Source: Caenorhabditis remanei (Eukaryota > Nematoda > Chromadorea > Rhabditida > Rhabditidae). From it: a stretch of DNA of 64,000 bases. This document shows positions 27,501 through 38,900 of this stretch, one piece after another; position 1 is the stretch's first letter, and the number at the start of each line of letters is the position of its first letter. Under the pieces are notes generated by a model. It made no database searches, was not told the DNA's origin, and was given only the letters and a program-made list of their open reading frames with translations. The stretch covers positions 11,222,001-11,286,000 of the forward strand of contig NC_071331.1 of NCBI RefSeq assembly GCF_010183535.1, read 5' to 3'. The position numbers were made by a program, and so were the translations under genes.

Positions 27501-28654
27501 ATGATTTGCTTAGTTATAGTTGTATCTCCATCCACTAATCAATTAAAATTCCAGCACCGCCCAAGAACTTCACAAAACAATCTGGAAGAACCGTCTAGAA
27601 ACGTTGAAAGTCGCCGTGCCAGCAGTTGTCTACGCAATCCAAAATAACCTATATTATATAGCCCTGGCGAATATCGACCCAACTACCTACTCGGTAAGTT
27701 TTCAGGTTGCAAACGTGCTCTATTGACAACTTTCAGGTGACTCTCCAACTCCGAATTCTCACGACGGCACTTCTCTCCGTCTGTCTTCTCAACAAGAAGT
27801 TATCATGGTATCAATGGGGAGCTCAAGTGATGGCTCTTCTCGGTGTAGTTATTGTTCAGGTGGGTTGGAAATGCGCCCTATCGCACTTTTCCATTATTTT
27901 AGCTGGATAAATCGAATGCCCATAAAGAGGCGGTGGGAAGCTTCTGGATTGGAGTCGGGGCGGTGATTGGGATGTGTTGGACGAGTGCTTTCGCAGGTGA
28001 GGGAAATGCGCTCTAGTGATAATTAAATAATAATTTTTCAGGCGTCTACTTTGAGAAAATGCTCAAAAACTCGTTAGCAGATGTTTGGATTCAAAATATT
28101 CGACTGTCGATTTTGACACTATTCTTTGCTGGAATTACAATGATGACAACAGATGGAGAGGCGGTTATTCAAGGTTCGATTGGAGCGCGTTTTCCTCAAT
28201 TCGAAATTCAAATTTTCCATTTCAGGCCGTATGTTCGAGGGGTGGTCTCAGATGGTTTGGCTGGTGACAGTCCTGAATTCAATCGGTGGTCTTTGCATTT
28301 CATTAGTGATGAAATACGCGGATAACGTCATGAAAACCTACTGTCAATCCATCGCAATCGGTGAGTCCTGAATGTTGCAAACTCGCTCCATTGACAACTT
28401 TTCCAGGATTGACATCCCTTGTCTCCATCTTCCTTGGTGAACGTCTTCTGACTCTCTACTTGGTTTATGGAGTCCTGATGGTGACGTCATCTGTAGTTGT
28501 CTACTCTCTGTTCCCTGCGTCTCCACCATCTCTTCCATATCATAAACTGGAGCAACAAGAAGACGTGGAGGAGCTTCTGAAGTCATCTGAAGAGGATGAA
28601 GAGGATGAAATATTCGGGGAGAATGAGAGAAAAGTGGCGGAGCTCAGCATTTAA
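15573..28654 (+). CDS. SLC35A-type nucleotide-sugar transporter
   Basis: Exons: 15573-15647, 17581-17676, 17720-17817, 27555-27693, 27737-27859, 27903-27996, 28042-28173, 28226-28360, 28407-28654. Phases agree throughout, giving 379 residues. A TTTCAG acceptor 9 nt before the ATG suggests SL1 trans-splicing. After a polar N-terminus, hydrophobic segments carry SLC35A-type signatures: HFFPTTSVFMMEVLK, PAVVYAIQNNLYYIALAN, TYSVTLQLRILTTALL, GAVIGMCWTSAFAG and SIAIGLTSLVSIFLGER. An acidic cytosolic tail follows. This family moves UDP-Gal, UDP-GlcNAc or CMP-sialic acid from cytosol into the Golgi lumen in exchange for nucleotide monophosphate; substrate cannot be read from sequence. srf-3 and other worm paralogues are candidates. 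Exon 1 is the least certain part, supported by phase, splice sites and position. The third intron is about 9.7 kb, the others downstream only 43-52 nt. An AATAAA lies at 28792. Confidence 0.88.
18378..18655. mobile_element. GC-rich hAT-like foldback element
   Basis: The ends are the inverted repeats CAGACTTGTCA...TGACAAGTCTG, followed inward by GGGCCGGGCC-type blocks around an AT-rich core. The flanks carry the exact 8-bp direct repeat GTTCTCAT on both sides. An 8-bp duplication and CAG...CTG ends point to the hAT superfamily. It has no coding capacity, so it is non-autonomous. Confidence 0.8.
20965..22110. mobile_element. 1.14-kb palindromic Tc1/mariner-like foldback
   Basis: The two arms of roughly 530 bp are near-perfect inverted copies around a loop of about 70 nt near 21540. 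The ends read CAGTAGCGAGCATAAGTGAG and its complement, and both are flanked by TA, the target preferred by Tc1/mariner transposases. The arms contain mirror open frames on opposite strands (21203-21463 and 21613-21873). Their identity follows from the palindrome, and they do not resemble a transposase I know. Confidence 0.85.
22826..22911 (+). pseudogene. tRNA-like / 5S rRNA chimera
   Basis: A tRNA-style A box (TGGCCGAATGG, 22826-22836) and B box (GTTCGATCC, 22903-22911) flank a stretch at 22856-22897. As I recall the nematode 5S rRNA sequence, this stretch matches its interior almost exactly, including TCTGGCAAGTTAAGCAACG, the 5S box A region. No full cloverleaf or full 5S can be drawn. It looks like a composite Pol III-derived sequence, as in SINEs. 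Confidence 0.6.
23241..23350. mobile_element. 110-bp hairpin MITE, copy 1
   Basis: Inverted ends resemble TGCAACTGCGCTCCACTGAAA and its complement (GGTAGAGCG...). The copies at 29149-29257 and 45691-45800 share ends and interior, including a TTTCTCTGAG-like core. This copy is the most diverged. Confidence 0.6.
23455..23950 (+). pseudogene. decayed coding relic with internal repeat
   Basis: On the + strand, two stretches read as related peptides in different frames: EDTQLMTQESVKKNDKK near 23485 and EGTQLMEPVKNIDKK near 23622, each followed by an AIR motif. Stops and a frame change separate them. Around 23860-23905 there is a basic stretch of the kind RRALMISRAAARRPEEM. This looks like the remains of a mobile-element protein, but I do not recognise the family. 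Confidence 0.35.
24151..24190 (+). pseudogene. second, diverged 5S rRNA fragment
   Basis: TCCGATCTGGCAAGTTGGGC followed by AACGTTGACTG matches the same 5S interior as the chimera at 22856-22897, with more substitutions. No tRNA-like A box is evident here. Confidence 0.5.
24207..24713. repeat. foldback of ACGTCC/GGACGT short repeats
   Basis: The left half has about ten spaced copies of (A/G)ACGTCC(C), usually after TTTAA or TTTAG. The right half has about eight copies of the complement GGGACGT(C/T)TAA. The outer ends CAGTTTAGATGTCC and GGACATCTAAACTG are inverted repeats. The whole 507 bp therefore folds back on itself, with many interchangeable registers. Confidence 0.8.
25743..26055. mobile_element. 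313-bp hAT-like MITE
   Basis: The ends are CAGGCTTGGTCGGAGA and TTCTCCGACCAAGCCTG-type inverted repeats, with many internal TCCGATTCTCCGA units. TTCGTAAT occurs directly on both sides (25735-25742 and 26056-26063), an exact 8-bp target duplication. No transposase is encoded. Confidence 0.85.
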
Positions 28655-28875
28655 ATTAGTAGTTTTAAGTTTTAATTTATATAATTTTTCGGTTAAATTC
28701 GGTTGCCTTACTCGGCGCGGGTCATTGTTGAAATCATGGGTGTCTTAAATTGTATATGAAAAATGAAAATAATAGAAAGATTCAAAATTAGAATAAATGA
28801 TGATAATAATATTCACATGAAAATTTGTATATAATTCCGAGAAATAAAAGAAAAATTAGGGGCAATTAACGATAA

Positions 28876-31800
28876 TTACAACCAATGAGGAATGAGACGA
28901 ACACCGGGAAGTTGAGCACGAAGTTCTTCGGTTTTCTCAACGAGTGGAGTCTCGCAGAAGATGAGACGATCGAGTGATGGAGTCGTTTGGAAGAATGGCA
29001 TTACGGACGAGACATCCGAGATTTGGGTTCCGGCGATTGAGAGGAAAGTGAGATGAGAGAGGGATGGAGTGGGGGAAAGTCTGAAAATGAGATGAGGTTA
29101 TAGGTGATTTTTAGTCTGGAAATTCAGATTTTTACAATTTTTACAATTTTACAATTGTGCTCCGCCGAAATCCCCTTGAAAAATGTCTCTTTTTCTCTGA
29201 GTCTTTCAATTTCGCATTCAATTTACTTTGGTTTCGGTAGAGCGCGGTTGTAAGAAGTTTGTCGTGCTAATAACTCGAGAATTTTTTGGCCAGCTAATGC
29301 TCTAACTCGAATTTTTACCGAAGAATACCCTAGTTCGAAATTTTTTTTTTTTAAACCATTTTTTCAGCAAAAACCAAATGATTTTTTGTCATACAAAAAG
29401 TTGTGAACTAGATTTTTGTCGGTTTTCAGCCGGAAAACTGAAAAAAATTTGAGAATATAACAAATTTTTTGCAAGCTTTTTTGAAATAAAAATATACATA
29501 GATTGTCTTCTTTTGTTTATTTTTGCTCTGAACTTGACTGTTTTCGTTTTCCGAAAGTTTTTCAAAACCTTTTTCTAAAAAATTTCCTACAAACCTATCA
29601 ATCGGATTCTCACTAATCGTCAAATTATGCAAATTCGGTAGCACAATTCGATGAATCTCCGTCAACAGATTCCCTTGAAAATCTGCATTTCCAACGAGTC
29701 CAGCGAGGAATTCAACACCTTCCAAACTCGTCAATTCAGCATATCTCACTACGAGCTGATCGTGCTCTTTTCCAATTAATCTCTCGAATTGTTCACGAAT
29801 CGAATGATTCAGCTTCTGGCGGGAAAGGAGTGATTTATAGAGTTCCGCTCGTTTCGAATCAAGATTTTCAGCAAGATTTTTAAGATTCGAAATGATTTCA
29901 TCGTGAGAACGAATCGGTTGATACTCCAAAAGAACCAGAGTTCTCATGTACAACGGCCATTTATTCTTTGGCTCCAATTGAATCAATTGATGACAATCCT
30001 CGAGTAATTCTTTGATATATTCTGGTTCCTTAGCTTCAACGATGTCATAAATCGTCTCCAGACGACTTTTATTCACGTATCGATCATCAGTCAACTCATT
30101 CCACGTCACATTTTCATCAGTTGATTGAGAAGTGACAACTCGCAGAGGAGAATCTGAAAGATACTGCCAGACACGACTGGAAGTCGGATTCGGAGACGTG
30201 GAGGAGAACTGAAAATCAATATTTTCAAAATTAAAATAAGTGTTGAGCACGCACAGCTCTCCATCTCGTCGTGTCTTCTGTATCGACAAAAGTGAGCAAA
30301 AATGGGATAGTGACGGCGCGAGAGAAGACAAGAGTCGTGTTGTTTCCGTGGAAAGAAGCGGAGATCAGCTCAATTGGAGAGGATGATTCAGGGCGGACTG
30401 GAAATTGAATAGATTTTTGGTTAATGTTTTTTGGCTTTTCCACTATCAAGGAATTTCTCGTAGTCAAATGTTAACTAAAAGAAACAGTGAATTTATTTTT
30501 TAAATCATATAGTTTGAGTTGAAAAGTTTTTTAGAATTCGAACGGTATTTGAGGTATTAACGATCAGATGCACGGAAAATAATGTTTTTTTTTGTAAAAT
30601 GAGCAGAATGAGTCAGTTTTTGGTCGAAAAATGTCTCATTTTTGATGAAATAAAAGTAATTTTTAACACGAATAAAGTATTTTGAGCATAGATGTTCAGA
30701 ATCCTGGAGTGGAGGCCGTTTTTTTAGAAAAATTTGGGGAGGGTGGTGATAGGTCAGGAAAAATAAAGACAATGTTTTTTCTCCACTTTTTTAATGAAAA
30801 ATTTCTCTGAACACGGTCTCCCAGACTGCGAAAAAGAACTGCAAGAAACGTGAGGTTTTAATTCAATTCGTTCATTTTTGCACTGAAAATGCAGTTTTTT
30901 CAGGTTTTCAGACTTCGCAATGAATTATAAAAGAGTCCCCATCCATCAGAATTATGTAAAATGAAATTCTCTATCGAATGAGCCAAAAAACGTGAATTCC
31001 GGTAAGAAATTTACATTTTTGATACAGAAACACCGATTTTAAGAAATAAAATCTGAAATTGCTGATAATTTCCTTTTAACATTTAGAATGATTCAATTAA
31101 ACAGAAATTCAGATTAATGTTGCTAGATGAGTATCGGATTTTCGAGTTAAGTGAATCGATTTCGGTGGAAATTGTGAAATTTTTCGCAAAAAAAGTGATA
31201 TTTTCAAATTCTTTGAAATTGAAATCCTCTACTCACGGAATTCTTTTCCACTTCCAACTTCCAACAACCATCTCGTGTACGTCCAGGCGCTTTGATCCTC
31301 GGCGTCCATGTAGAATGCGTTTTTCACTTTCTGAAGCTCACTTCCAATCAACGCGTCATCAATTTTCGTCATGCCAGTGGCAGCGTCTCGATGAATATTT
31401 TGCAGAGCGATCGATCTGAAAAACAAACAATTTTTTTAATAAGACGACGAATTCTGATACCTGTAATGCCATGCACTATAATTCGAAAAGTTCTCATCGA
31501 TCAATCGATTCGAAAACTCCAATTCTTGCTCTTCAGTCCGATTGGCGAGTCGGGCGACGATCCGACGGTGATCCCAACAGTGAAAGTTTCTGGAATAACA
31601 ATCAATGATTTTAATTTTTTTCTGAAGAAATACCTGCAATCCATTTGAAGAGCCTTCTCACACAAAGCCAATTCTTTTGCATAATCTGGAGAAGTTTGAC
31701 GTTGAAGGACCCAGGCGCGTTGATACCAAGCGGAATAGGATTTCGGGTTCGACTGAAAAAAATTATTGGAAATTTCATAAATATTCTGTCATTTTTGACT

Positions 31801-32162
31801 GAGAAACTCACTTTAATACATTCATAAGACAAGAAAAGCTCTCCGGCTAACAAATTCTCAATTTTCTGGGCACTTTTCGTCTTTTCCTCATCGCTTGCCT
31901 CCGAATCCTTCTGAATCTTGTCATTTGCTTCGATTCTTTGCTCAATCGTTGTTCTTCGAATATTCCAGAATGTATAAATATCTGCATTCTTTTCCAACAC
32001 TCCTTGAGTCAACGAGAGAAGTTCGTCATCATATTCTCCTTTGTCTCTTTTCGCGAATATCCGATCGCGAACGTGGAGAAATTGTTGGGATCGTTTCGCG
32101 TGCTCCTTTGCTTTCGCCGCTTTCTCCTGCTCGGTTGTTGGCACTTTTTTCACGAAATGCAT
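28876..32162 (-). CDS. Rab geranylgeranyltransferase alpha subunit
   Basis: Coding exons read downward: 32162-31812, 31752-31634, 31589-31461, 31415-31237, 30397-30255, 30208-29595, 29080-28876. Phases agree, giving 579 residues, close to the human alpha subunit (about 567). The N-terminal half has prenyltransferase-alpha (PFTA) repeats with paired tryptophans, such as ADIYTFWNIRR, PKSYSAWYQRAWVL, NFHCWDHRR, NYSAWHYR and DQSAWTYTRWLL. A middle insert follows, then a C-terminal leucine-rich domain (LPNLHNLTISENPIDRL, HLTFLSIAGTQIS). With the beta subunit and REP it adds geranylgeranyl groups to Rab C-terminal cysteines. An ATTTTCAG acceptor 2 nt before the ATG suggests trans-splicing. Its 3' end faces the transporter gene across about 220 bp. 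Confidence 0.92.
29149..29257. mobile_element. 110-bp hairpin MITE, copy 2
   Basis: Lies in the last intron of the RabGGTase alpha gene. The ends ACAATTGTGCTCCGCCGAAA and TTTCGGTAGAGCGCGGTTGT are inverted, with the shared TTTCTCTGAGTCTTTCAATTT core. Confidence 0.7.
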
Positions 32163-32905
32163 GACTGAAAATTGGAAAAATTTGAGAAATTCAGAGAAAA
32201 AACACAAAAAAATTAAAGGCGCATAGATTTATTTAGAGGACGGGTTTCGAAGCGACTTTAAAGGTGCAAGCTCTTAACTTTTAGCAAGAGTCTCGCAGCG
32301 AATGAAAAATACTGTAGCGAATTTAAATAAAACGACGATTTTTAAAGTTTTCCGGCCGAAAAAATCAAGAAAAAACCTTTTTTTGCGAAAAATCGAACAT
32401 TTCACTATTGCGATTGTTTACATTGCGAAATGGGTAGTAAACACAGACAGGTTTCGCTATTTTTTCAATTCTATTGTCGCAAATATTTTCTTCTCGAAGA
32501 ATTTCGCAATTTTTACGATTACCATCTGCGATTCACAACAAAGAAAAACACCGTAACAAACACATTTCAGCCCATTTGAAATTCTTTATTTATGCTTCGT
32601 GGAGAGAGAGAGAAATGCGAAAAAGATCTGAAAAGGGAAAACAAGCTCATAGAAAAGATTACAGGATAATTTAATTAGTCTCACACAAATAAATACTACA
32701 AAGAAAAAGGAAATTTTGGAATGTGTTTTGAATAAATTTTCTCTGCGGTCTAATTCTCTCTTTCTCTTTGAGAGAAATTTCAAAGAGAAAAGAGAAAAAT
32801 GGGGGACAAGGATAACTGAAACATTATTTTAGAATTAGAATTTACGAGCAGATAAATTATGACTAGTAAAATTGCGAATTTGATTTGGCTTTTTCAAGGA
32901 ATTGG
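32163..32905. other. RabGGTase alpha / unc-33 intergenic region
   Basis: This 743-bp AT-rich stretch lies between the 5' end of the RabGGTase alpha gene and the 3' end of unc-33, both on the - strand. It contains GCGAAA-rich sequence at 32390-32530 and purine-rich blocks at 32595-32660 and 32770-32800. No gene or clear repeat is seen. Confidence 0.5.
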
Positions 32906-35900
32906 CTACCAGAAACCAGTTGTTCTTCCTCCTGGTGGATTACGGCCTCGATTTGATGATGATCCACCGAAATCAATAGAAGATTCCATAACTTTCGTTC
33001 GGTTTCTATCGAATTCTCCAGAATTTTTGTGAATTTGTCCGTTTTGTTGAGGTGCTTGGGGCTTCGATTGTTCTCGTTCCACTTTTTGGGTGCTTGAGAA
33101 CTGAAAAAAATTAGTTTGGTTTGATTGAATAAAAAGAGAAAAAGTTTCGACCACGGCAGGATTCGAACCTACAATCTTCTGCTCCGTAGGCAGACGCGTT
33201 ATCCATTGCGCCACGCGGCCAGACGGGAGACACAAGTGTCGCGGGCGTTTATATTACTCACCTTGTCGCGTTTTCTCACATTGGCGTAAAGATAGGGACA
33301 ATTGCCATCGATCGGTAGGTAGCCGCCACCCGACTCGACGCGAATTTCACCATTTTGATAGGCAATAACTCCATTAACGATGACAGTGTGAATAGATGAA
33401 TGAAGAGTGATACCATCGTACATCGAGCTGACTTGGTTGCTCTGCGAGCGGGTCGATTCTAAAACTCGTTTTCCATTTGGATCCCAAATGACAAGATCCG
33501 CATCGGCTCCGACTCCAATTCTTCCTTTTTTCGGGTAGAGATTCACCATTTTGGCGGCGTTTGTTGAGGTGACAGCGACGAAACGCATCTCATCAATTCG
33601 ACCACTTTGGACAGCCTGTTCGAATACGATTGCCATTCGTTCTTCGGCTCCAGCAGTTCCTTTCTGCGCAACAGTGAAATCTTTCGCAGCGTTCCTCGTA
33701 ACAGAATTCACAGGTCTATGTCCAGAAGTGCAAGTGACCATTGGTTGCGTCGAAAGAGCTCCCAACATCCTCTCCAGCACTCCTCTTCTCAATGGAACAT
33801 CCGTCATATGGGCAGAAGCCACTTTCAGATCTTCATTCAAGTAGGCACTTCCATCAGCTGTAATAGATGCAGATGCAATTTCAGCATAAACCATTGCTCC
33901 GTCTCCTCTAGCTTTTTCGATAGCTGCGAGCGTGTCTCCAGATGAAACTTGAACAATTGAAATGGGGCAGTTTGCGAGATTCGATAGAACACAGACTCCA
34001 CTGACTTGATCAGCTTCAAGAGATTCTGGTCTAGATTGTGGATATCCTTCTGGTCCAGTTATTCCCATCTTCAACATTTTCTTCTCTAGAATCGAGATGA
34101 TCGCCTTATTCTCTGGAATGATTCGAATCAAAGCTCCAAGCTTCTTCACGTGATCAAATAGTTCGTATAGTTTATCATCTGGAAGTGACACTCCATCCAA
34201 CACAAAACTATTGACCTTTTCCTCTTTCACTATCTCATACATATCTCTCTGAACAGTTGCATTGAAATCAGTGATCGCTGCTGAAAGTGACACATTGCAC
34301 ATCGCTGCTTTCTCAACATCAGCCTTCACTCGTCTAACTGCGGCAAGGATTGATTCAGATCCACGTGGTCTCACTAATTCGATGATTGTAGTTGTTCCAC
34401 CAGCGACAGCAGACTTGCAAGCAGTTGCGATATCATCAATCGTTGAGTCGGTGGCTTGAGTATAGGAATCAATTCCTCCAGGGAGAATGTACTTTCCAGT
34501 GGCATCAATGATTCGCGCACCTTCTGGAGGTTCGAGATTCGGGCAGATGTTTCTGAAACAGATTTCTGATGATTCTGATGTCACTTTTTCGAATTCCAAA
34601 GGTTCCAAACCATACTTGCAAAACTTTGGTATATTTTTCAGCCCATAATATTGAGTTTGACGCGAGTTACGCGCCGGCCCGTTTCGGCCCAGTTTGCAAG
34701 TATGGTTTTCTGATGATTCTGATGTCACTTTTTTGAATTCCAAGGTTCCAAACCCCACCTAAATCCTCTCTAAATACCATAAACGTCCTTCCACCTGCCC
34801 TTGGGAGCTTGTTTTCAACTTCCCCTCCTCCCCGTATTTCCACCGCCTCAGTGCTAATTGCGATGACGAGACGGAGGAACCCCTAATCAATCAAATGCGC
34901 ATTAGAGGGGGAGTAAAGGACATGTTCGCGTGTGTGAGTGAAACCGACGGAAATCGAGGGAGACATCTGCTCCCTACATTCTTCCTCTTTTCCGTTCAGT
35001 GTCATGTTAAATTTAAACGAAGAAAGTGAGATGAGATATAAACATCTCTGTGATTGACACCGGAAAATGAGTCCCCCCTTTTCATCTTCCAAATTTCTGT
35101 CTTCCTCCATTTCTCTTCCTAAAAAGGAAAGGGTAATTTCTTCAAGGGCTCTTGTACTCTATTGGACACTTCAAAAGTGAACGAAAGAGAGCAGAGACGC
35201 AGAGAAAAGTGGAAGAGAAAGAAGAAATATCGCATTTCATGGGTTCGCAGTACTTTATGGGTTTCTCCGGAAAACGAAGACAATTTTAGAATTTCCAGCG
35301 TCCGAGAGAAAAAGGACCAGAAAAGGATGGAGAAATTGCGAAATGCGTCATTCTTTTTTATGGAATTGATGGGGGATAAAAAGAGAGAAAACGAATGGAG
35401 AAAGAGTCTTGCGAAATGCGGGAGAACTTGATTAATTGCGAAATAAAGATGTGGGCGAATTGAGGAAATTAAAAACGAAACGGGACTGGAATGGTGGTTC
35501 GGATAGGAATTGGAAGAATAATTTATGAAAAAGTGGCAATAATAAACTAGAAAAAATGTATTTCTTTTTGATATGGTTTTCTAACAAGAATTTTCAACGA
35601 AGATCAGTACGGAAAAGCGCCAAAGACACCCCAATTCTAGAGTTTCAAGCGTTTTCTAGTTTTTTTGTCAGGATGACCGGGAATGAGGATTTCGGAGAAA
35701 ATCTACGGTCGTATGGCATTCTGAAACCGCATTTTTTTCAGAACCAGACGATTTGGTGATAAGGTTATGAACGAAAATCACCTTTTGTGCTCAAATTTTC
35801 ATTTTTTTCTGAAATTTGTTCAAAACTTTTTTCCTAGTCCCTAGCTCAGCACATATCTAATCAATTTACAAAATTTAAAAGCCATAAAATAGAAAATTAC

Positions 35901-38900
35901 AAAACTCACAAGATAATTCCATTCTGAATCCAGACATCAGCTTCGAAAACCGCATCATCATTGACGATTTGAGCACCTTTCAGGAGCAAAACCGACATTT
36001 CGCCTCCGTCACCACCGGCACTCTTCTCCTTCTTCTCGTCGTTGGTTGACTGCGCGGCGGCACTCTGTCCGTTCGACGTCTCTTCTCCGGATGCACTATC
36101 TCGTCGACTCGATGAATTCTCTCCACTTTCTGTACTTCCTCGTCCGTCGTTGTTCTCGGATGCAGACGGATGACCCTTTTTGGAGGAAGAAGAGCCACTG
36201 TCTTCGTCGTCTTTGTTGATGTCTCCCACTTTCGATTCGTATTGAAGCTGCTGCAAGAAAAGAAGAAGAGTGAGAATGGGAGAGAGTATAGTAGTCGAAT
36301 GGGAAATTGGGAAAGAAGGCAAAGTTTTTTTGTTGGGAATCGAAGACCACGCCCATTTTTAGGAACAGGAGTGCATAAATTTGAATATTTTGAAAACCAG
36401 AAAGTAACAGCTGACAAGTGGGAGCGTTTTAAAGGGGGACACCGGTATTCCAAAAATTGAGATTTTCTGATATGGATCGGCTCAGAATTTTGTAGAAAAG
36501 AGAATCTCCTTGGAGCCAGGATAGAAAATTAGTCTAAAACGAGTTATGAGGCCTCAAGGCGTCAAAAAAGGGCCTCTCGCCGTGAAGATTTAAATACCTT
36601 ATATTTCAAGGTAAAATTCTCTCGCCGTGCACGTGAAAAAATGCTGTAATATAAGGTAAATCTTCACGGCGAGAGGCCCTTTTTTGACGCCTTGAGGCCT
36701 CATAACTCGTTTTAGACTATTTTTCGGACCTGTCTCCAAGAGACTTTTCTCTTTTCTACAAAATTCTGAGTCGATCCATATCAGAAAATCTTAATTTTTG
36801 GAATACCGGTGTCCTCCTTTAATTTGATTTGGAAAACTATAACAAATTTTAAGGTTAGATGGATGGCCGAGGGGGAGAAAGCTAGTCTGTAGCGGAGCTA
36901 TTTTCATTCATCAAAAAAAAAGAATAGGATGCTTGGTAGCCGCTAAAAGTGAACTGATGAATCAAAAACTTTTTCTAGAAGTCCGATCAACAATTTTCGT
37001 GACTTTTTACATTGTTTAGATTTGGATGAAAACACATGGATCTGATTGAGAACGTATGAATCGAATTCTTGCAACATGGGTGGCCCAGAAAACTCTCTGA
37101 TCTTTCAACGAAATCGACGGAATGTGAATTTCAGATTCTCTTACCATTTTCAGACCATCTGCTCGCCTAAAAACTGTCAAATTTCATAGCTAACATTTCC
37201 CATTGTTACCACCATCACCTGTGCAAACTACCCCACTTTTTCCTTTCCATTCCATTTTCTGACAAACAAAACTCTCGTTATAATGTAGAAAAAAGCGCTA
37301 GCAAACTATCAAAAATTGATGGAAAGTACACAAATGATGAATAAAATATTCACCTCTTCACCCTGCTCGACGACTTCTTCCTCTTCCTCCTCATCCTCTA
37401 CGCCAGCACCAATATCGGGTCCGGGAAGCGATTCGGTCGGATAGAACTTTCGAAGGGATCCTGATGATGAAGTGGTTTGAAGAACGTCTTCTTTCGCTTC
37501 TTGCCAATCCGAATCGAAGTCTGGAGTGGATTTGTCGTCGCCACGTAGCACTTTCTCTGCTGGGCAATTCGGGTCGGGAGGCAGTTCTAGAAATGAGATT
37601 TTGACAGAAAATAAAATAATTATTATTTTAAAAATACCGATATTTGTCATATCCATCCTGTCGAATCCTTCATACCATTCCGGTCCAGGTTGGGAGAGAT
37701 TGGCTCCGCGGCCACGGTTAACAGCTCGATCATATGCCTGGGAAATTAATTTTGAGTAGGAAAACACAATAAACAGGGATTTTATGAGGAGAAAATGGCA
37801 AAAAACGTTTTTACTATTTTTGTATTTTCAAATAATCATTTTAACTTTTTCACTGAAATCACTGGCTTTTTAAAAATAAAAATTAATTTTTTGTTCCAGA
37901 AAATCACGAAAAATCAGAAAAATATCAAAAACGTGGCTACAATCAACGTGTGTGGCGAGACCCTTTGACGGATTGAATGTATGCGTCTTCCGGTACTGTA
38001 GTATGTCAAATAATTTTGAAATTAGTTATTTTTGTTTTTGATATAAATTTACAGTATTTTTCTTAAAGTAAAATTATCAATTTTAATTTAAAAAAACTTT
38101 AATTAACTCTGTTCATAGCTAAAAATGATTGAAATAGCTTTAAAATTACATGTTTTGTTCATTTTTGTAACTCGTGACGAGACCCAAAGTACAAAAATTC
38201 AACTTGCGTCTTTCAATTACTGTAGTTTATCAATTTTTATTTTTCACCAATTTTTGTTATTTATTTTTCACTTTTTTATCTTTTTATCTGCCTTTTCTAT
38301 TAAAAAACTCACCGCATCGTGATTCTCCACTTTTTGATAGACGGATCCAACATTTTCCCTTTTCGAAGGCGCAGGTGACGTGCTCCCGCCTCCGAAAAGT
38401 TCCTGAAACTACTTTTTCTCTTTTTTTCTGTAAACTAAAATTTCTACCATCATGGCCGATGACATTTCGAGACCCTTGTTCTTATGCCGCGTTGGTGCCG
38501 GAGTCACAATATCTTTGACTGGTACTGGAGAGGATTTTCCTTCTGATCGGGCCGACGTAGGCAGTGAGGACACACTCGTCTTTTTGATTGCCGTATTTAG
38601 AGAAGTTCGACTATTCGGACGGCTCCCGCCTAGTTTATTCAACCCTGAAATGGGCAGTTTTTAGAATTACTAATCACTATAAATATCAAATCTATTCTAA
38701 CCTTCACTACTCCTACTTTTATTTGATACTGTCTCCACTTCATCCAGGTTTCTCAGTGTTGGTATGACCGGTTGGGGCTGTTGATCGGCAGTTGTGGATG
38801 GTGATCGTGTGGAATACGGAGAATCTGCTAGGAATGTCATTTCGACATAGTATTTCGTTCCTTGTTGTGATCTGGAATCGTAGGAGTTGAGCTTTTTGAG

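Larger units (their letters stand above)
17818..27554. other. giant intron filled with nested repeats
   Basis: This 9.7-kb intron of the transporter gene contains no exon I can support. It holds a GC-rich hAT-like foldback (18378-18655), a 1.14-kb TA-flanked palindrome (20965-22110), a 2.4-kb insertion with tRNA/5S-like and decayed coding parts (22573-24979), and a 313-bp hAT-like MITE (25743-26055). Two diverged copies of a tandem duplication underlie these insertions. GAAACAG/CTGTTTC motifs occur every few hundred bases. Confidence 0.7.

Noticed and set aside
33551..34459. Several + strand open frames opposite unc-33
   Set aside because: They are antisense shadows of the 1.29-kb unc-33 exon, whose translation is clearly conserved.
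35162..35431. Open frame rich in Lys/Arg/Glu in the unc-33 intron
   Set aside because: It is purine-rich sequence without splice sites in phase with unc-33 and without any known domain.
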